Positions 20,335 through 28,352 of a stretch of 52,102 nt of DNA are shown piece by piece (positions within the stretch are counted from its first letter, which is position 1; each line of letters begins with the position of its first letter). The position numbers and the translations under genes were made by a program. Location: assembly GCA_012517475.1 (NCBI GenBank), contig JAAYUV010000059.1, forward strand, positions 1-52,102, written 5' to 3'. Under the pieces are notes generated by a model, which worked only from the letters and a program-made list of their open reading frames with translations, was not told the origin of the DNA and made no database searches. Source of the stretch: Peptococcaceae bacterium. GTDB lineage: Bacteria; Bacillota; Desulfitobacteriia; Desulfitobacteriales; Syntrophobotulaceae.

Positions 20335-21150
20335 CTAGAAAACATTTCTTCCCGAGAAAATCTCCAGCATTTCATGCTTAATCCTTTGTTTGATTCTTCG
20401 CCTTTTGCTTGGAGACAGTTCTTCCTTTTCTGTTCCAAACAGGTAATGATCCAAATCGAATTCCTTTAAAAGCATCTTTGTATGAAAGATATTATCCTGG
20501 TAGACGTTGACATCGATCATCTGATATTTATTGCGGGTATCCTCAGAAATAAAGTTCTGAATCGAGTTGATCTTGTGGTCTATGAAGTACTTGCGACCGT
20601 TAACGTCACGGGTAAAGCCCCGTACCCGGTAATCAATGATAGCGATATCCGGTTCGAAACTGGTAATAAGATAATTCAGGGCTTTAAGCGGAGAGATTTG
20701 GCCGCAGGTTGAAACATCGATATCTGCCCTGAAAGTACTGATCCCTTTGTCGGGATGGTTCTCCGGATAGGTATGTACAGTAATGTGGCTCTTGTCCAAA
20801 TGACCAACAATTGCATCGGAGGTTGGACCAGGTGTTTCGTTTTCTTGTATTTCCATCGGACTATTGTTAATGACCTCATTTTCAGCAACAAGCATGGTTA
20901 CACTTGCTCCCTGAGGGTCATAGTCTTGATTAGCAACATTAAGGATGTTGGCTTCGATGATTTCTGCTACCGAGGTTAAAATTTTAACCAGGCGATCAGC
21001 ATTATATTCCTCATCAATATAAGCAATATATTTTTTATGTTGGTCCTGGCTGAGTGCATAGCAGATATCATAAAAGTTAAAGCTCAGGGTTTTGGTCAGG
21101 TTATTAAATCCATATAGTTTAAGTTTTTTATTAATGGGCTGGATTCTCAT
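20335..21150 (-). CDS. speD: S-adenosylmethionine decarboxylase proenzyme (E. coli-type)
   Basis: About 271 residues, the long SpeD class seen in E. coli rather than the short Bacillus/Thermotoga class. Autocleavage at the Lys-Ser bond in [14 protein letters not shown] would create the pyruvoyl group. [19 protein letters not shown] and [10 protein letters not shown] are conserved. The product, decarboxylated SAM, donates aminopropyl for spermidine. No speE is present nearby. The frame extends to 21195 (GTG) with further ATGs at 21165 and 21156. ATG 21150 gives the family-like N-terminus, but the exact start is uncertain because no strong ribosome site is seen. Confidence 0.9.
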   Translation of the reverse strand: MRIQPINKKLKLYGFNNLTKTLSFNFYDICYALSQDQHKKYIAYIDEEYNADRLVKILTSVAEIIEANILNVANQDYDPQGASVTMLVAENEVINNSPMEIQENETPGPTSDAIVGHLDKSHITVHTYPENHPDKGISTFRADIDVSTCGQISPLKALNYLITSFEPDIAIIDYRVRGFTRDVNGRKYFIDHKINSIQNFISEDTRNKYQMIDVNVYQDNIFHTKMLLKEFDLDHYLFGTEKEELSPSKRRRIKQRIKHEMLEIFSGRNVF

Positions 21151-21358
21151 GGTCATCACATCCATATAGTTTTTACTAATCACATTGTCTAACACAATAA
21201 GAAATTATATACTTTTATGCTTGATCTTTCAACTTTGTTTGACAATTAATGTAAAAAGATGGTAATAATACAGGGGACAGATTTTTTAAACCAAATTGGA
21301 GAAAACAGATAAATAGGATATAATGATAATCGAAAAAACCTTTGCCAGCGAGGAAGTT

Positions 21359-22135
21359 ATGAGAATAGGGTTCTTTGATTCCGGAGTAGGGGGAATCTCC
21401 GTACTCCATGAAGCGTTAAGGCAGCTTCCGAATGAGAATTATATATATTATGCCGATACTGATCATGTTCCCTACGGGACAAAGAGTAAAGAGGAAGTCA
21501 AACAGTATGTTTTTCAAGCAGTTGAGGTAATGGCCCGGGTTGGAATGAAAGCGCTGGTTGTGGCCTGTAACACTGCAACAAGTATTGCGATTAACGAGCT
21601 TCGCCAACAGTATAGTTTTCCGATACTGGGAATGGAACCCGCTGTAAAACCTGCAGTAGAAAAAAACTGTTCCAAACGAATATTGGTTACGGCAACCCCG
21701 TTAACACTAAAAGAAGAAAAGTATCAAGATCTCGTATCGAGATTGGATCATGCCCATATTGTAGATGGGGTTGCGCTTCCCGAGCTGGTGGATTATGCTG
21801 AAAAATTTGTTTTCGATCAAAATGAAATCCTGGAGTACCTTAAGGCAAAACTATCCGGGTTTGAATTAAACCAGTATGGAACGGTTGTTTTAGGGTGTAC
21901 TCATTTTCAATTTTATCGAAGTTATTTCCAGAAGTTATTTTCCGGTGATACAGATATTATTGACGGAAGTACCGGAACAATCAATTATCTTAGAAAAACA
22001 CTCAGCGAAAGGGAAATAACCAATTCTAACGGAAAAAGTGAGATTTGTTTTTTTTCATCAGGCAAGAAAGTAGAACAGGATCATCGGTATAGAAAATACC
22101 TGAATTATTTGGACAAGAAAACAGACCTCTCCTAA
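21359..22135 (+). CDS. murI: Glutamate racemase
   Basis: A 258-residue enzyme that makes D-glutamate for peptidoglycan. The catalytic cysteines are in VACNTATS and LGCTHF. The N-terminal IGFFDSGVGG and the YYADTDHVPYG motif are classical. The frame starts at 21323, but ATG 21359, just after GCGAGGAAG, gives the normal N-terminus. It is divergent from speD. A loose TTGACA (21239-21244) with TAATAA 18 bp later may be its promoter. Confidence 0.94.
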   Translation: MRIGFFDSGVGGISVLHEALRQLPNENYIYYADTDHVPYGTKSKEEVKQYVFQAVEVMARVGMKALVVACNTATSIAINELRQQYSFPILGMEPAVKPAVEKNCSKRILVTATPLTLKEEKYQDLVSRLDHAHIVDGVALPELVDYAEKFVFDQNEILEYLKAKLSGFELNQYGTVVLGCTHFQFYRSYFQKLFSGDTDIIDGSTGTINYLRKTLSEREITNSNGKSEICFFSSGKKVEQDHRYRKYLNYLDKKTDLS

Positions 22136-22187
22136 TATATCATCTTCATTGTATCATTTTTTTCTATTATTATATTATGTGCTTTTT

Positions 22188-22221
22188 AAAATGAACCTTT
22201 TTTTGAGGTTCATTTATTTTT
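22188..22221 (+). terminator. Terminator of murI
   Basis: AAATGAACC (22189-22197) pairs perfectly with GGTTCATTT (22207-22215) and is followed by ATTTTTG. Confidence 0.7.
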
Positions 22222-22333
22222 GGCGCAAAATACCGGGCCCCTATATTCTATTTTGCTGATGATTAAACATCTTGCAACATCCTTACATAGAATAACATCA
22301 GGAAAATATTTCCATGCGGAAAGGGGGATATTC

Positions 22334-22555
22334 ATGTCTCTTCTTGGAGGACCCGGAGCATATTACGGTGGTGTCGGCGGTGTCGACGGAGTTGGCTACG
22401 GCAGCTATGGTGGTGGCTGGGGCTGGGGTTGGGGCTGGTGGTGGATTATCCTCATCATCATCTTCTTCTTTTTCTTCTGGTTCTGGGGATGGGGTGGCTG
22501 CGGCTGGGGTGGCTGTGGCTTTGGCCCAGGTTATGGCCCGGGTTGGGGTTTCTAG
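22334..22555 (+). CDS. Gly/Trp-rich small membrane-like protein
   Basis: A 73-residue protein starting 10 nt after AAGGGGG. A Gly/Tyr/Trp-rich head precedes an extreme hydrophobic core of Ile and Phe (about residues 38-51), followed by a tail of GWGGCGWGGCGFGPGYGPGWGF with two cysteines. It resembles the short glycine-rich, single-membrane-helix proteins of sporulating Firmicutes, but I do not recognise a named family. The overlapping frame ending at 22559 is a compositional shadow. Confidence 0.6.
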   Translation: MSLLGGPGAYYGGVGGVDGVGYGSYGGGWGWGWGWWWIILIIIFFFFFWFWGWGGCGWGGCGFGPGYGPGWGF

Positions 22556-22570
22556 TTAGTCAGATGAATA

Positions 22571-22627
22571 AAAAGGCCTCTCATTAATGCAAATTTAAAC
22601 TTAATTACGCACTATGAGAGGTCTTTT
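22571..22627. terminator. Bidirectional terminator-like palindrome
   Basis: 14-nt arms (22571-22584 and 22614-22627) pair with one G-T around a 29-nt A/T-rich loop between convergent genes. Both strands end in a T-rich tract, the better one on the minus strand after uspA. Confidence 0.65.
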
Positions 22628-22655
22628 GCAGTATAAAAGCTAATTCATAGAAGAA

Positions 22656-23111
22656 TTACATTTCTTCGTCCACACTGTTTGAATCTTTTACTACCATAAC
22701 CGGACAGGCAGTCTTGGATAAAACCCTTTGTGAAACGCTTCCCAAAAAGGCGCCGGAAAAAGGTCCGTGCCCGTGGCTTCCCATAATGATAAGATCAACA
22801 TTGCTGTCTTTCGCTATTTTGATAATGGTAGGTGCCGGGGAACCGAAGACGATCTTAGAAATGATTTTAACATTCCCAATATCCATATTTTTCATAGTTT
22901 CCTGAATGATTTCATTCCCGAGATTCAGGAGTTCGTCCTCACTGATGGATACACCATAAGCAAGATTATTTCCCCAATAAGCCTGAGGTGTAAATGTTAC
23001 ATGAATGAGAAAAATCTCTGCTCCTGTAATCTTAGCTATCTCCAAGGCGTTCAAAAAGGCAAGTCTTGAGGATTCCGAACCATCAGAGGGTACAAGTATA
23101 CGTTTATACAT
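22656..23111 (-). CDS. Universal stress protein (UspA family)
   Basis: A 151-residue single Usp domain. It begins YKRILVPSDGSESS, and the ATP-binding loop is GSHGHGPFSGAFLGSVSQRV, matching the G-x2-G-x9-G-S pattern of ATP-binding members. ATG 23111 follows AAGGGAG at 8 nt; the upstream in-frame ATG (23129) is not preceded by a ribosome site. The physiological role is general stress or dormancy. Confidence 0.9.
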   Translation of the reverse strand: MYKRILVPSDGSESSRLAFLNALEIAKITGAEIFLIHVTFTPQAYWGNNLAYGVSISEDELLNLGNEIIQETMKNMDIGNVKIISKIVFGSPAPTIIKIAKDSNVDLIIMGSHGHGPFSGAFLGSVSQRVLSKTACPVMVVKDSNSVDEEM

Positions 23112-23218
23112 GGGTTCACTCCCTTTCAACAGGTCATATTGATTTCATCATAGTACTTTCTTCCATATTTGTCTATGTAAGAAGAACCTATTCAGATCTT
23201 GTTTTCAAAATATCCTAT

Positions 23219-23527
23219 TCAATTGATACCATACTGTCCTTCCTGTTCAGGAGCATCCTGTTTTTTGGATATGTAGAGTTTGCCCGCAGGATCCATACCT
23301 GCATAGAATACTTCTTGGACGTGATTTATCCCGTAAGATCGAAGCTGGTTCATAAACACTTCTTTTTCAATACGTGCGCCCTGCAAATTCTCTTCTAATA
23401 TGCTGCCATCCATGATAAGATCTCTGGTTAATCCTTTGTAGGATGAAAAAAGATTCAGATCGGAAATGGTAACAGGTTGTTTTTCGGCTTTGGGAAGAAT
23501 TATTTTGCATGCAGGGGGAAATATTCT
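23219..23527 (-). pseudogene. Truncated DUF421 (YetF-like) C-terminal domain
   Basis: The minus-strand frame is open from an in-frame stop at 23528-23530 to the end at 23219. It encodes about 102 residues that match only the cytoplasmic C-terminal domain of DUF421 membrane proteins: PVTISDLNLFSSYKGLTRDL, then IMDGSILEENL, FMNQLRSYGI and VFYAGMDPAGKLYI. The N-terminal membrane helices are absent, and no ATG precedes the domain; the only ATG (23413) falls in its middle. It is therefore a decayed remnant rather than a functional gene. The feo promoter region adjoins the truncation. Confidence 0.7.
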
Positions 23528-23560
23528 TTAAAAAAATATAAAACGGATAGATTAAAATTA

Positions 23561-23588
23561 TTGACTTATCCTTAAAAATGAGTATAGT
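23561..23588 (+). promoter_or_regulatory. Promoter of feoA
   Basis: TTGACT (23561-23566), a 16-bp spacer and TATAGT (23583-23588). The Fur box begins 12 nt downstream, over the expected transcription start. Confidence 0.65.
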
Positions 23589-23600
23589 TAAATATGAAGG

Positions 23601-23615
23601 TGATAATCATTATCA
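23601..23615. promoter_or_regulatory. Fur box upstream of feoA
   Basis: TGATAATCATTATCA is a perfect 7-1-7 Fur inverted repeat, placed to block transcription start when iron is plentiful. Confidence 0.9.
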
Positions 23616-23632
23616 ATAGAGGTGAATAACAA

Positions 23633-23866
23633 ATGAAATATGTAAGTATGGATCAAATTCCTATTCATGCCAATGGACGTATTATTAATATCAATATTGA
23701 TAATGTATTGAAGAAAAAATTGACAGACATGGGGCTGGTCAAGGGCACGGAGTTTCGGGTAGATGGTCAGGCGCCATTGGGGGATCCGATTAAAATTAAC
23801 CTTCGAGGATATAATCTTACAATTCGAAGAAGCGATGCAAAAAATATTATGGTTGAACAATTGTAA
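23633..23866 (+). CDS. feoA: Ferrous iron transport protein A
   Basis: A 77-residue SH3-like FeoA domain with KKKLTDMGLVKGTEFRV and a Gly-rich RGYNLTIRRSDA ending. It assists the FeoB ferrous-iron permease at the membrane. The start follows AGAGGTGA. It is under a Fur box with its own promoter. Confidence 0.92.
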   Translation: MKYVSMDQIPIHANGRIININIDNVLKKKLTDMGLVKGTEFRVDGQAPLGDPIKINLRGYNLTIRRSDAKNIMVEQL

Positions 23867-23901
23867 TCAGGGACCACCCTGAAAAATTTTTCAAGATCTG
23901 A

Positions 23902-23916
23902 TGATAATTATTATCA
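23902..23916. promoter_or_regulatory. Second Fur box, upstream of feoB
   Basis: TGATAATTATTATCA is a perfect 7-1-7 palindrome between feoA and feoB. It implies a second Fur-regulated start for feoB, although no clear -35/-10 pair was found there. Confidence 0.85.
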
Positions 23917-24031
23917 ATACAACTAAAGCAGAGTAGATGGACAAGCTTTGTTGAATGATATGATAAACAGCAATTTTTTTCAACCATAGGGAATAGAAAA
24001 AATTGTAGAATCTTAGAAAGGGCTGGAGAAG

Positions 24032-26059
24032 ATGGACAGAGAGTTTACAATTGCCCTGGTGGGAAATCCCAACTGCGGGAAAACGAGTCTCTTTAACGTA
24101 TTAACCGGATCCAGACAGCATGTCGGAAATTGGCCGGGAGTTACAGTTGAACGAAAAGAAGGTTTTGTAAAATACAATCAAAAAAATATTAAAGTAATAG
24201 ATCTGCCCGGCACGTACAGCTTTTCGGCTTCTTCAGAAGATGAGGTGATTGCTGTAAATTATATTTTGAAAGAAAAACCGGATGTGGTTGTTAACGTGAT
24301 TGATTCCGGAAATATAGAACGAAACCTGTACCTGACTTTACAGCTGCTGGAAATGAACAGCAGGATACTTCTGGCACTGAACATGACGGATGAAGCTGAG
24401 AAACGGCATATTTTCATCGATAGGAAAAAACTGTCGGAGGTTTTATCAGTTCCGGTTGTTTCAACGGTAGCCACCAAAAACAGCGGGGTGCAGGAACTGG
24501 TAAGCACTGCAATTCAAATAGAGGAAAAGACAAAACCTTTCCGGCTCGATTATGGACAGGCTGTCAACGAACTGCTCGTTCGTCTGGCCAATGTTCTTGT
24601 AGTGGAAGGGGCTTGTGAAGAGGAAACATCCCACCTGCTGGCTGTCAAACTGCTGGAAGATGACGGGTATGCCCAGGAGGTTGTCCGGCTGCGCCAACAC
24701 ACAACAGTCAAGGAACTTGTGACAGATGCCAGAAAACAAATAAAAGAAGAATTTGGTTTTGAAGCTGAAATCTATCTTGCAGATCAAAGATATCAATTTA
24801 TAAATAAAATCATTAGACAATGTGTTAGGAAAGAAATTCCTCAGGCCGGGGATATGACAGAAAAAATTGACCGGATTGTGACGAATAAATGGTTAGGCAT
24901 TCCCTTCTTCTTCTTCGTCATGTTTCTCCTGTATCAGATTACGATGGGGTTTGGAAATGAATTTCTCGGAGGGTATGTTGAGAGTGCTTTTGCACTTCTG
25001 GGAGGATACGTGTCAGGGTTAATGGCATATTCTCCGCCTTTGATCAAATCATTTGTAACGGATGCGATCATTGGCGGTGTCGGTTCGGTGCTGGTTTTTG
25101 TTCCTTTAATGTTGACCATGTATTTTCTGATCTCTTTCCTTGAAGACAGCGGGTATATGGCCAGAGCCGCTTACGTTATGGACCGGTTGATGAATGCGGT
25201 AGGGCTGCACGGCAAGACTGCTGTAGCTATGATTGTGGGCAGCGGCTGCAATGTTGCGGGAATTATGTCTACACGAACCTTGGATACCAAAAAAGACAGG
25301 ATGATCGGGATTCTTATCAGCCCTTTTATTTCGTGCAGTGCAAGGCTGCCGGTATACGCACTCTTCGCAGGAGTGTTTTTTAAGGATAAAAAAGTTGGAA
25401 TCTTTCCTGCTTCCGGACTGGTTTTCTTTTCCCTCTATTTACTCGGGATCGTTGTAGCAGTCATTGTTGGAAAAATTTTGAGCAAAACAGTCTTTAAACA
25501 GGAGAAGTCTTATTTTATTATGGAGTTACCTCCCTATCGGATTCCGACTTTAAAAAGCCTCTTGATTCATATGTGGGAAAAGACGGAATCATTTGTCAAG
25601 AAAGCTGGTACCATTGTATTTGGTATGGTTGTTGTAATCTGGGTTTTGTCTGTTTTCCCTATGGGCGTTGAGCCGGGAAGCGCTGCGAGCATCCTTGGGA
25701 GAATAGGTGCTCTGATTGCCCCTGTTCTTTCGCCGGCAGGCTTTGGAACCTGGGAAGCAGCGGTAGCCCTGATTGTAGGAGTTGTAGCGAAAGAGGCGAT
25801 TGTCGCCACATTTGGAATGGTCTATGCGACAGGGGCTGATACACTGACGACAATCCTCAGCCAGTATTTTACAGCTCTTTCGGCTTACGCTTTTATGGTA
25901 ATGACCCTGCTCTATTCGCCCTGTGCCGCTACTTTTGCCATTATCAGAAAGGAAACTAACTCCGTAAAATGGGCTTTGTTTTCAGTAGGATATTCACTGG
26001 CAATTGGCTGGGGAACCGCCGTATTGGTCTACCAGGCAGGGAAACTGCTTGGTTTGTAA
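24032..26059 (+). CDS. feoB: Ferrous iron permease FeoB
   Basis: A 675-residue Fe(II) transporter. The N-terminal G domain has GNPNCGKTS (G1), GNWPGVTVE (G2), DLPGTYS (G3) and NMTDEA (G4). A helical linker leads to two Gate regions of about four to five membrane segments each, with conserved VGSGCNVAGIMSTRTL and SPFISCSARLPVYALFAG. It imports ferrous iron under anaerobic conditions. ATG 24032 follows GGAGAAG. The next gene begins 24 nt downstream. Confidence 0.96.
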   Translation: MDREFTIALVGNPNCGKTSLFNVLTGSRQHVGNWPGVTVERKEGFVKYNQKNIKVIDLPGTYSFSASSEDEVIAVNYILKEKPDVVVNVIDSGNIERNLYLTLQLLEMNSRILLALNMTDEAEKRHIFIDRKKLSEVLSVPVVSTVATKNSGVQELVSTAIQIEEKTKPFRLDYGQAVNELLVRLANVLVVEGACEEETSHLLAVKLLEDDGYAQEVVRLRQHTTVKELVTDARKQIKEEFGFEAEIYLADQRYQFINKIIRQCVRKEIPQAGDMTEKIDRIVTNKWLGIPFFFFVMFLLYQITMGFGNEFLGGYVESAFALLGGYVSGLMAYSPPLIKSFVTDAIIGGVGSVLVFVPLMLTMYFLISFLEDSGYMARAAYVMDRLMNAVGLHGKTAVAMIVGSGCNVAGIMSTRTLDTKKDRMIGILISPFISCSARLPVYALFAGVFFKDKKVGIFPASGLVFFSLYLLGIVVAVIVGKILSKTVFKQEKSYFIMELPPYRIPTLKSLLIHMWEKTESFVKKAGTIVFGMVVVIWVLSVFPMGVEPGSAASILGRIGALIAPVLSPAGFGTWEAAVALIVGVVAKEAIVATFGMVYATGADTLTTILSQYFTALSAYAFMVMTLLYSPCAATFAIIRKETNSVKWALFSVGYSLAIGWGTAVLVYQAGKLLGL

Positions 26060-26083
26060 TACTAAAATAAGGGGATATAAAAA

Positions 26084-26389
26084 ATGTTAATGGATATATT
26101 GAGAGAAATAGCCGCTACGAGTACTCATTCATATGCTTCATTGGCTAAATCGCTGAACCTTGATCAGGAAATGGTCAAACAAATGTTTTTCCACCTCCGG
26201 AGTATGGGCTATATTATTACGGATAATCCGGCCTGCGGAGATGACCGGTGTGATGAATGCGGAGTTTGCTGTACGAAGAAAAAGAGCAGAGGGATTCAAC
26301 AGAATAAGACCAATACCGCAGGAGTCAGGTGGAAGCTGACTGAAAAGGGCAAGAAAGCCGTACTGGATCAGGAAGGAAAAATAGAATGA
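26084..26389 (+). CDS. feoC: FeoC-like winged-helix protein with a Cys cluster
   Basis: A 101-residue protein directly after feoB. The N-terminal winged helix (residues about 3-50, LREIAATSTHSYASLAKSLN) is followed by a cysteine cluster CGDDRCDECGVCC of the type proposed to bind a [4Fe-4S] cluster in FeoC. It may tune FeoB stability or sense iron or oxygen. An in-frame ATG at 26090 is a possible alternative start. The assignment rests on position, fold pattern and cysteines. Confidence 0.75.
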   Translation: MLMDILREIAATSTHSYASLAKSLNLDQEMVKQMFFHLRSMGYIITDNPACGDDRCDECGVCCTKKKSRGIQQNKTNTAGVRWKLTEKGKKAVLDQEGKIE

Positions 26390-26408
26390 ACTTTTTCGGG
26401 GTGATCAA

Positions 26409-27455
26409 ATGCCTGATATTCTTACACACCTCATAATGGGGGAAAGTGTTCATGAATATTTGCATGAAATAGGACGTGAAGGAGAAAGCTTGGCCCAATT
26501 CTCTTTTACAACAATAGCTGATAATCATGAGATTTTTCTTTTTGGAACACAGGGACCGGATGTTTTCTACTATCATAACTTCTGGCCCTGGTTAAGAAGA
26601 AATAGTCTCAGTAAGCTGGGCAACAGGTTGCACGTGGAGAAAACGGGTGTTTTTTTCACGGAAGGGTTCAAAAAACTGAAAGCGACGAATACCTGTGACG
26701 AAGACTATGGGGCAATATTTACTTACCTGTGCGGTTGTCTCTGTCATTTTGCTTTAGACAAAAACGCTCACCCCTATATTTACCGGCTTACTGGATATTC
26801 ATTTGAAAAAGGAGAAGAAAAAGGGTATAACTCCTATGCGCATCAGAAGCTTGAAGCTTTAATTGATTGTCTTCTTATGAAGAAATTTAGAAACAGGGAA
26901 GCTTGTTACGAGCCAATCCACCTGTCGCTGAAGATTAATCGGAAATTTCCCGGGAGCCTGGACAGGTTTTACCGGGAGATGATTCAAAAATTATTTGATT
27001 GGGAACTGAAGGAGAATTCCCTCAGGAAAGCGTTTCGGGATATGACCCTGGGCGTAAGATTGATCTTTGATCCGGATCATCATAAGAAAAAGCTGTTTGC
27101 AGCTTTGGCAAAAATGAGGGGAAAAGAGATAAGACTTCCCCGTCCTTTATATCCGTGTTCCCCTGAGCTTGATGAGGATTACTTAAACGAAAGAAAAACC
27201 CCCTGGTCTCACCCCTTGGATGAAGAAGAGGAATTCGTCAGTTCCTTTTTGGATATTTTCCAGGAAAGCAAGATGGAAGCTTGTGCATATATTTTGAAGG
27301 CTGCTGCCTTCCTGAAGGGAGAACTAGAATCAATCGAAGAAGTATTTAAAGACTATTCCTATCTGACCAATAAAGAGTGGGGAACTGAAGCAGCCGGGAA
27401 AAAGGCTGAAGGAGAAGGAATTCTTGCTGGTTTAGAAAGCATTTTTCGATACTGA
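26409..27455 (+). CDS. Zinc-dependent phospholipase C-like protein
   Basis: A 348-residue member of the PF00882-type family. It begins MPDILTHLIMG, with GPDVFYYHNFWPW, CHFALDKNAHPYIY and HQKLEALID carrying the His/Asp zinc ligands. No signal peptide is visible, so it is likely cytoplasmic and its substrate is unknown. It starts 19 nt after the feoC-like gene with a GGGGTGAT ribosome site, so it is probably the last gene of the Fur-controlled operon. Confidence 0.8.
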   Translation: MPDILTHLIMGESVHEYLHEIGREGESLAQFSFTTIADNHEIFLFGTQGPDVFYYHNFWPWLRRNSLSKLGNRLHVEKTGVFFTEGFKKLKATNTCDEDYGAIFTYLCGCLCHFALDKNAHPYIYRLTGYSFEKGEEKGYNSYAHQKLEALIDCLLMKKFRNREACYEPIHLSLKINRKFPGSLDRFYREMIQKLFDWELKENSLRKAFRDMTLGVRLIFDPDHHKKKLFAALAKMRGKEIRLPRPLYPCSPELDEDYLNERKTPWSHPLDEEEEFVSSFLDIFQESKMEACAYILKAAAFLKGELESIEEVFKDYSYLTNKEWGTEAAGKKAEGEGILAGLESIFRY

Positions 27456-27503
27456 AATTTTACTTTATTATTAAAAACCGGTTCTAATATTTTAGATTGA
27501 TCC

Positions 27504-27545
27504 GGGGCATCCTACTCTTTAGAATTTATCAAAAAAGGAGGCCCC
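27504..27545 (+). promoter_or_regulatory. Hairpin sequestering the ribosome site of the thiamine-binding gene
   Basis: GGGGCATCCT (27504-27513) can pair with AGGAGGCCCC (27536-27545), nine of ten positions. The second arm contains the AGGAGG ribosome site of the gene starting at 27549. The loop is 22 nt. Closing the hairpin would block translation. No TPP-riboswitch core was seen. Confidence 0.45.
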
Positions 27546-27548
27546 AAA

Positions 27549-27785
27549 ATGCTAAGTGCGGAAGTTTCGATCTATCCTTTAAAGAGCAATAATGCTACCC
27601 AGGTTATTGATGGCGCAATTCAGAGATTGGGTCAGGAAAACGTTCAATATAAGGTTGGATCTATCAGCACCCATATTAATGGGAACGATGAACAAGTGTG
27701 GTCAGGGATAAAAAAGGTTTTTGACGAAGCTACAAAGGCCGGTGAAGTAAACATGGTAGTAACTTTTTCGAACGCGGCACATTGA
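27549..27785 (+). CDS. Thiamine-binding-family protein (YkoF/MTH1187 type)
   Basis: A 78-residue single ferredoxin-like domain: AEVSIYPLKSNN at the start, VGSISTHINGN in the middle and VNMVVTFSNAA at the end. This is the PF01910-type pattern of proteins shown in some cases to bind thiamine or hydroxymethylpyrimidine. No transporter genes lie beside it. A second, longer family member is at 34243. Confidence 0.75.
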   Translation: MLSAEVSIYPLKSNNATQVIDGAIQRLGQENVQYKVGSISTHINGNDEQVWSGIKKVFDEATKAGEVNMVVTFSNAAH

Positions 27786-27819
27786 AAGTTAGGAAATAAC
27801 AAATAAATTTTTATTGGAG

Positions 27820-27863
27820 AAGGGGCAGCCGAAAATGGTCTTGGCTGCCCCCTTTTCTTTTTT
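27820..27863. terminator. Terminator between convergent genes
   Basis: AAGGGGCAGCC (27820-27830) pairs with GGCTGCCCC plus TT (27843-27854), followed by TTCTTTTTT on the plus strand. The stem could also stop the minus-strand lipoprotein transcript. Confidence 0.85.
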
Positions 27864-27882
27864 ATTATTACTAAAAATACTT

Positions 27883-28218
27883 TTAGGGTTTTTTTGTGCC
27901 TGAATTCTGCATCAAGGCGTTGAGATCCATTACTTGTATTCCCTGGGGAAGAGTAAACGTGTCACTGGGAACGGAACCTGCCCCGGTTTTGATATTCTTC
28001 ACCATGGTATAGGTCATCTCCTGAATATTTTTACCCTTTTGGATAAGCTGGGTAACCACTTCTTTGTCATCAGGAACCTTTTTGTTTTCGTTTGAACTGG
28101 CGGGGGTTTGTCCGGCAGTTCCTTTTTGTGTTTTATCAGCACCACACCCTGACAACGCCAGCGAAAGAACAATGCACAGAACAGCAAAGATAAATAGGCT
28201 CTTATTCCAAATTTTCAT
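27883..28218 (-). CDS. Small putative lipoprotein
   Basis: A 111-residue protein with a lipoprotein signal: basic start, hydrophobic stretch and the lipobox LALSGC (Cys near residue 25). The mature part is hydrophilic and Lys/Gln/Ser-rich with no domain I recognise. ATG 28218 follows GGGGGGAG. It would be anchored on the outer face of the membrane. Confidence 0.7.
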   Translation of the reverse strand: MKIWNKSLFIFAVLCIVLSLALSGCGADKTQKGTAGQTPASSNENKKVPDDKEVVTQLIQKGKNIQEMTYTMVKNIKTGAGSVPSDTFTLPQGIQVMDLNALMQNSGTKKP

Positions 28219-28352
28219 GATGCTCCCCCCTGATGGTTAAAATATATTTATTACCTTTATATCGAACATCGGTTGCTTTTTTATTAGCTTTTTGTCCACT
28301 ACATGGTATAATATGAAAAGTCAAAATATAATTGGAAATGGGAGGGTTGGTA

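Noticed and set aside
22314-22559. Ala/Ser/Val-rich open frame overlapping the Gly/Trp-rich gene
   Set aside because: It is a shadow of GGT/GGC/TGG codons read in another frame and lacks a ribosome site of its own.
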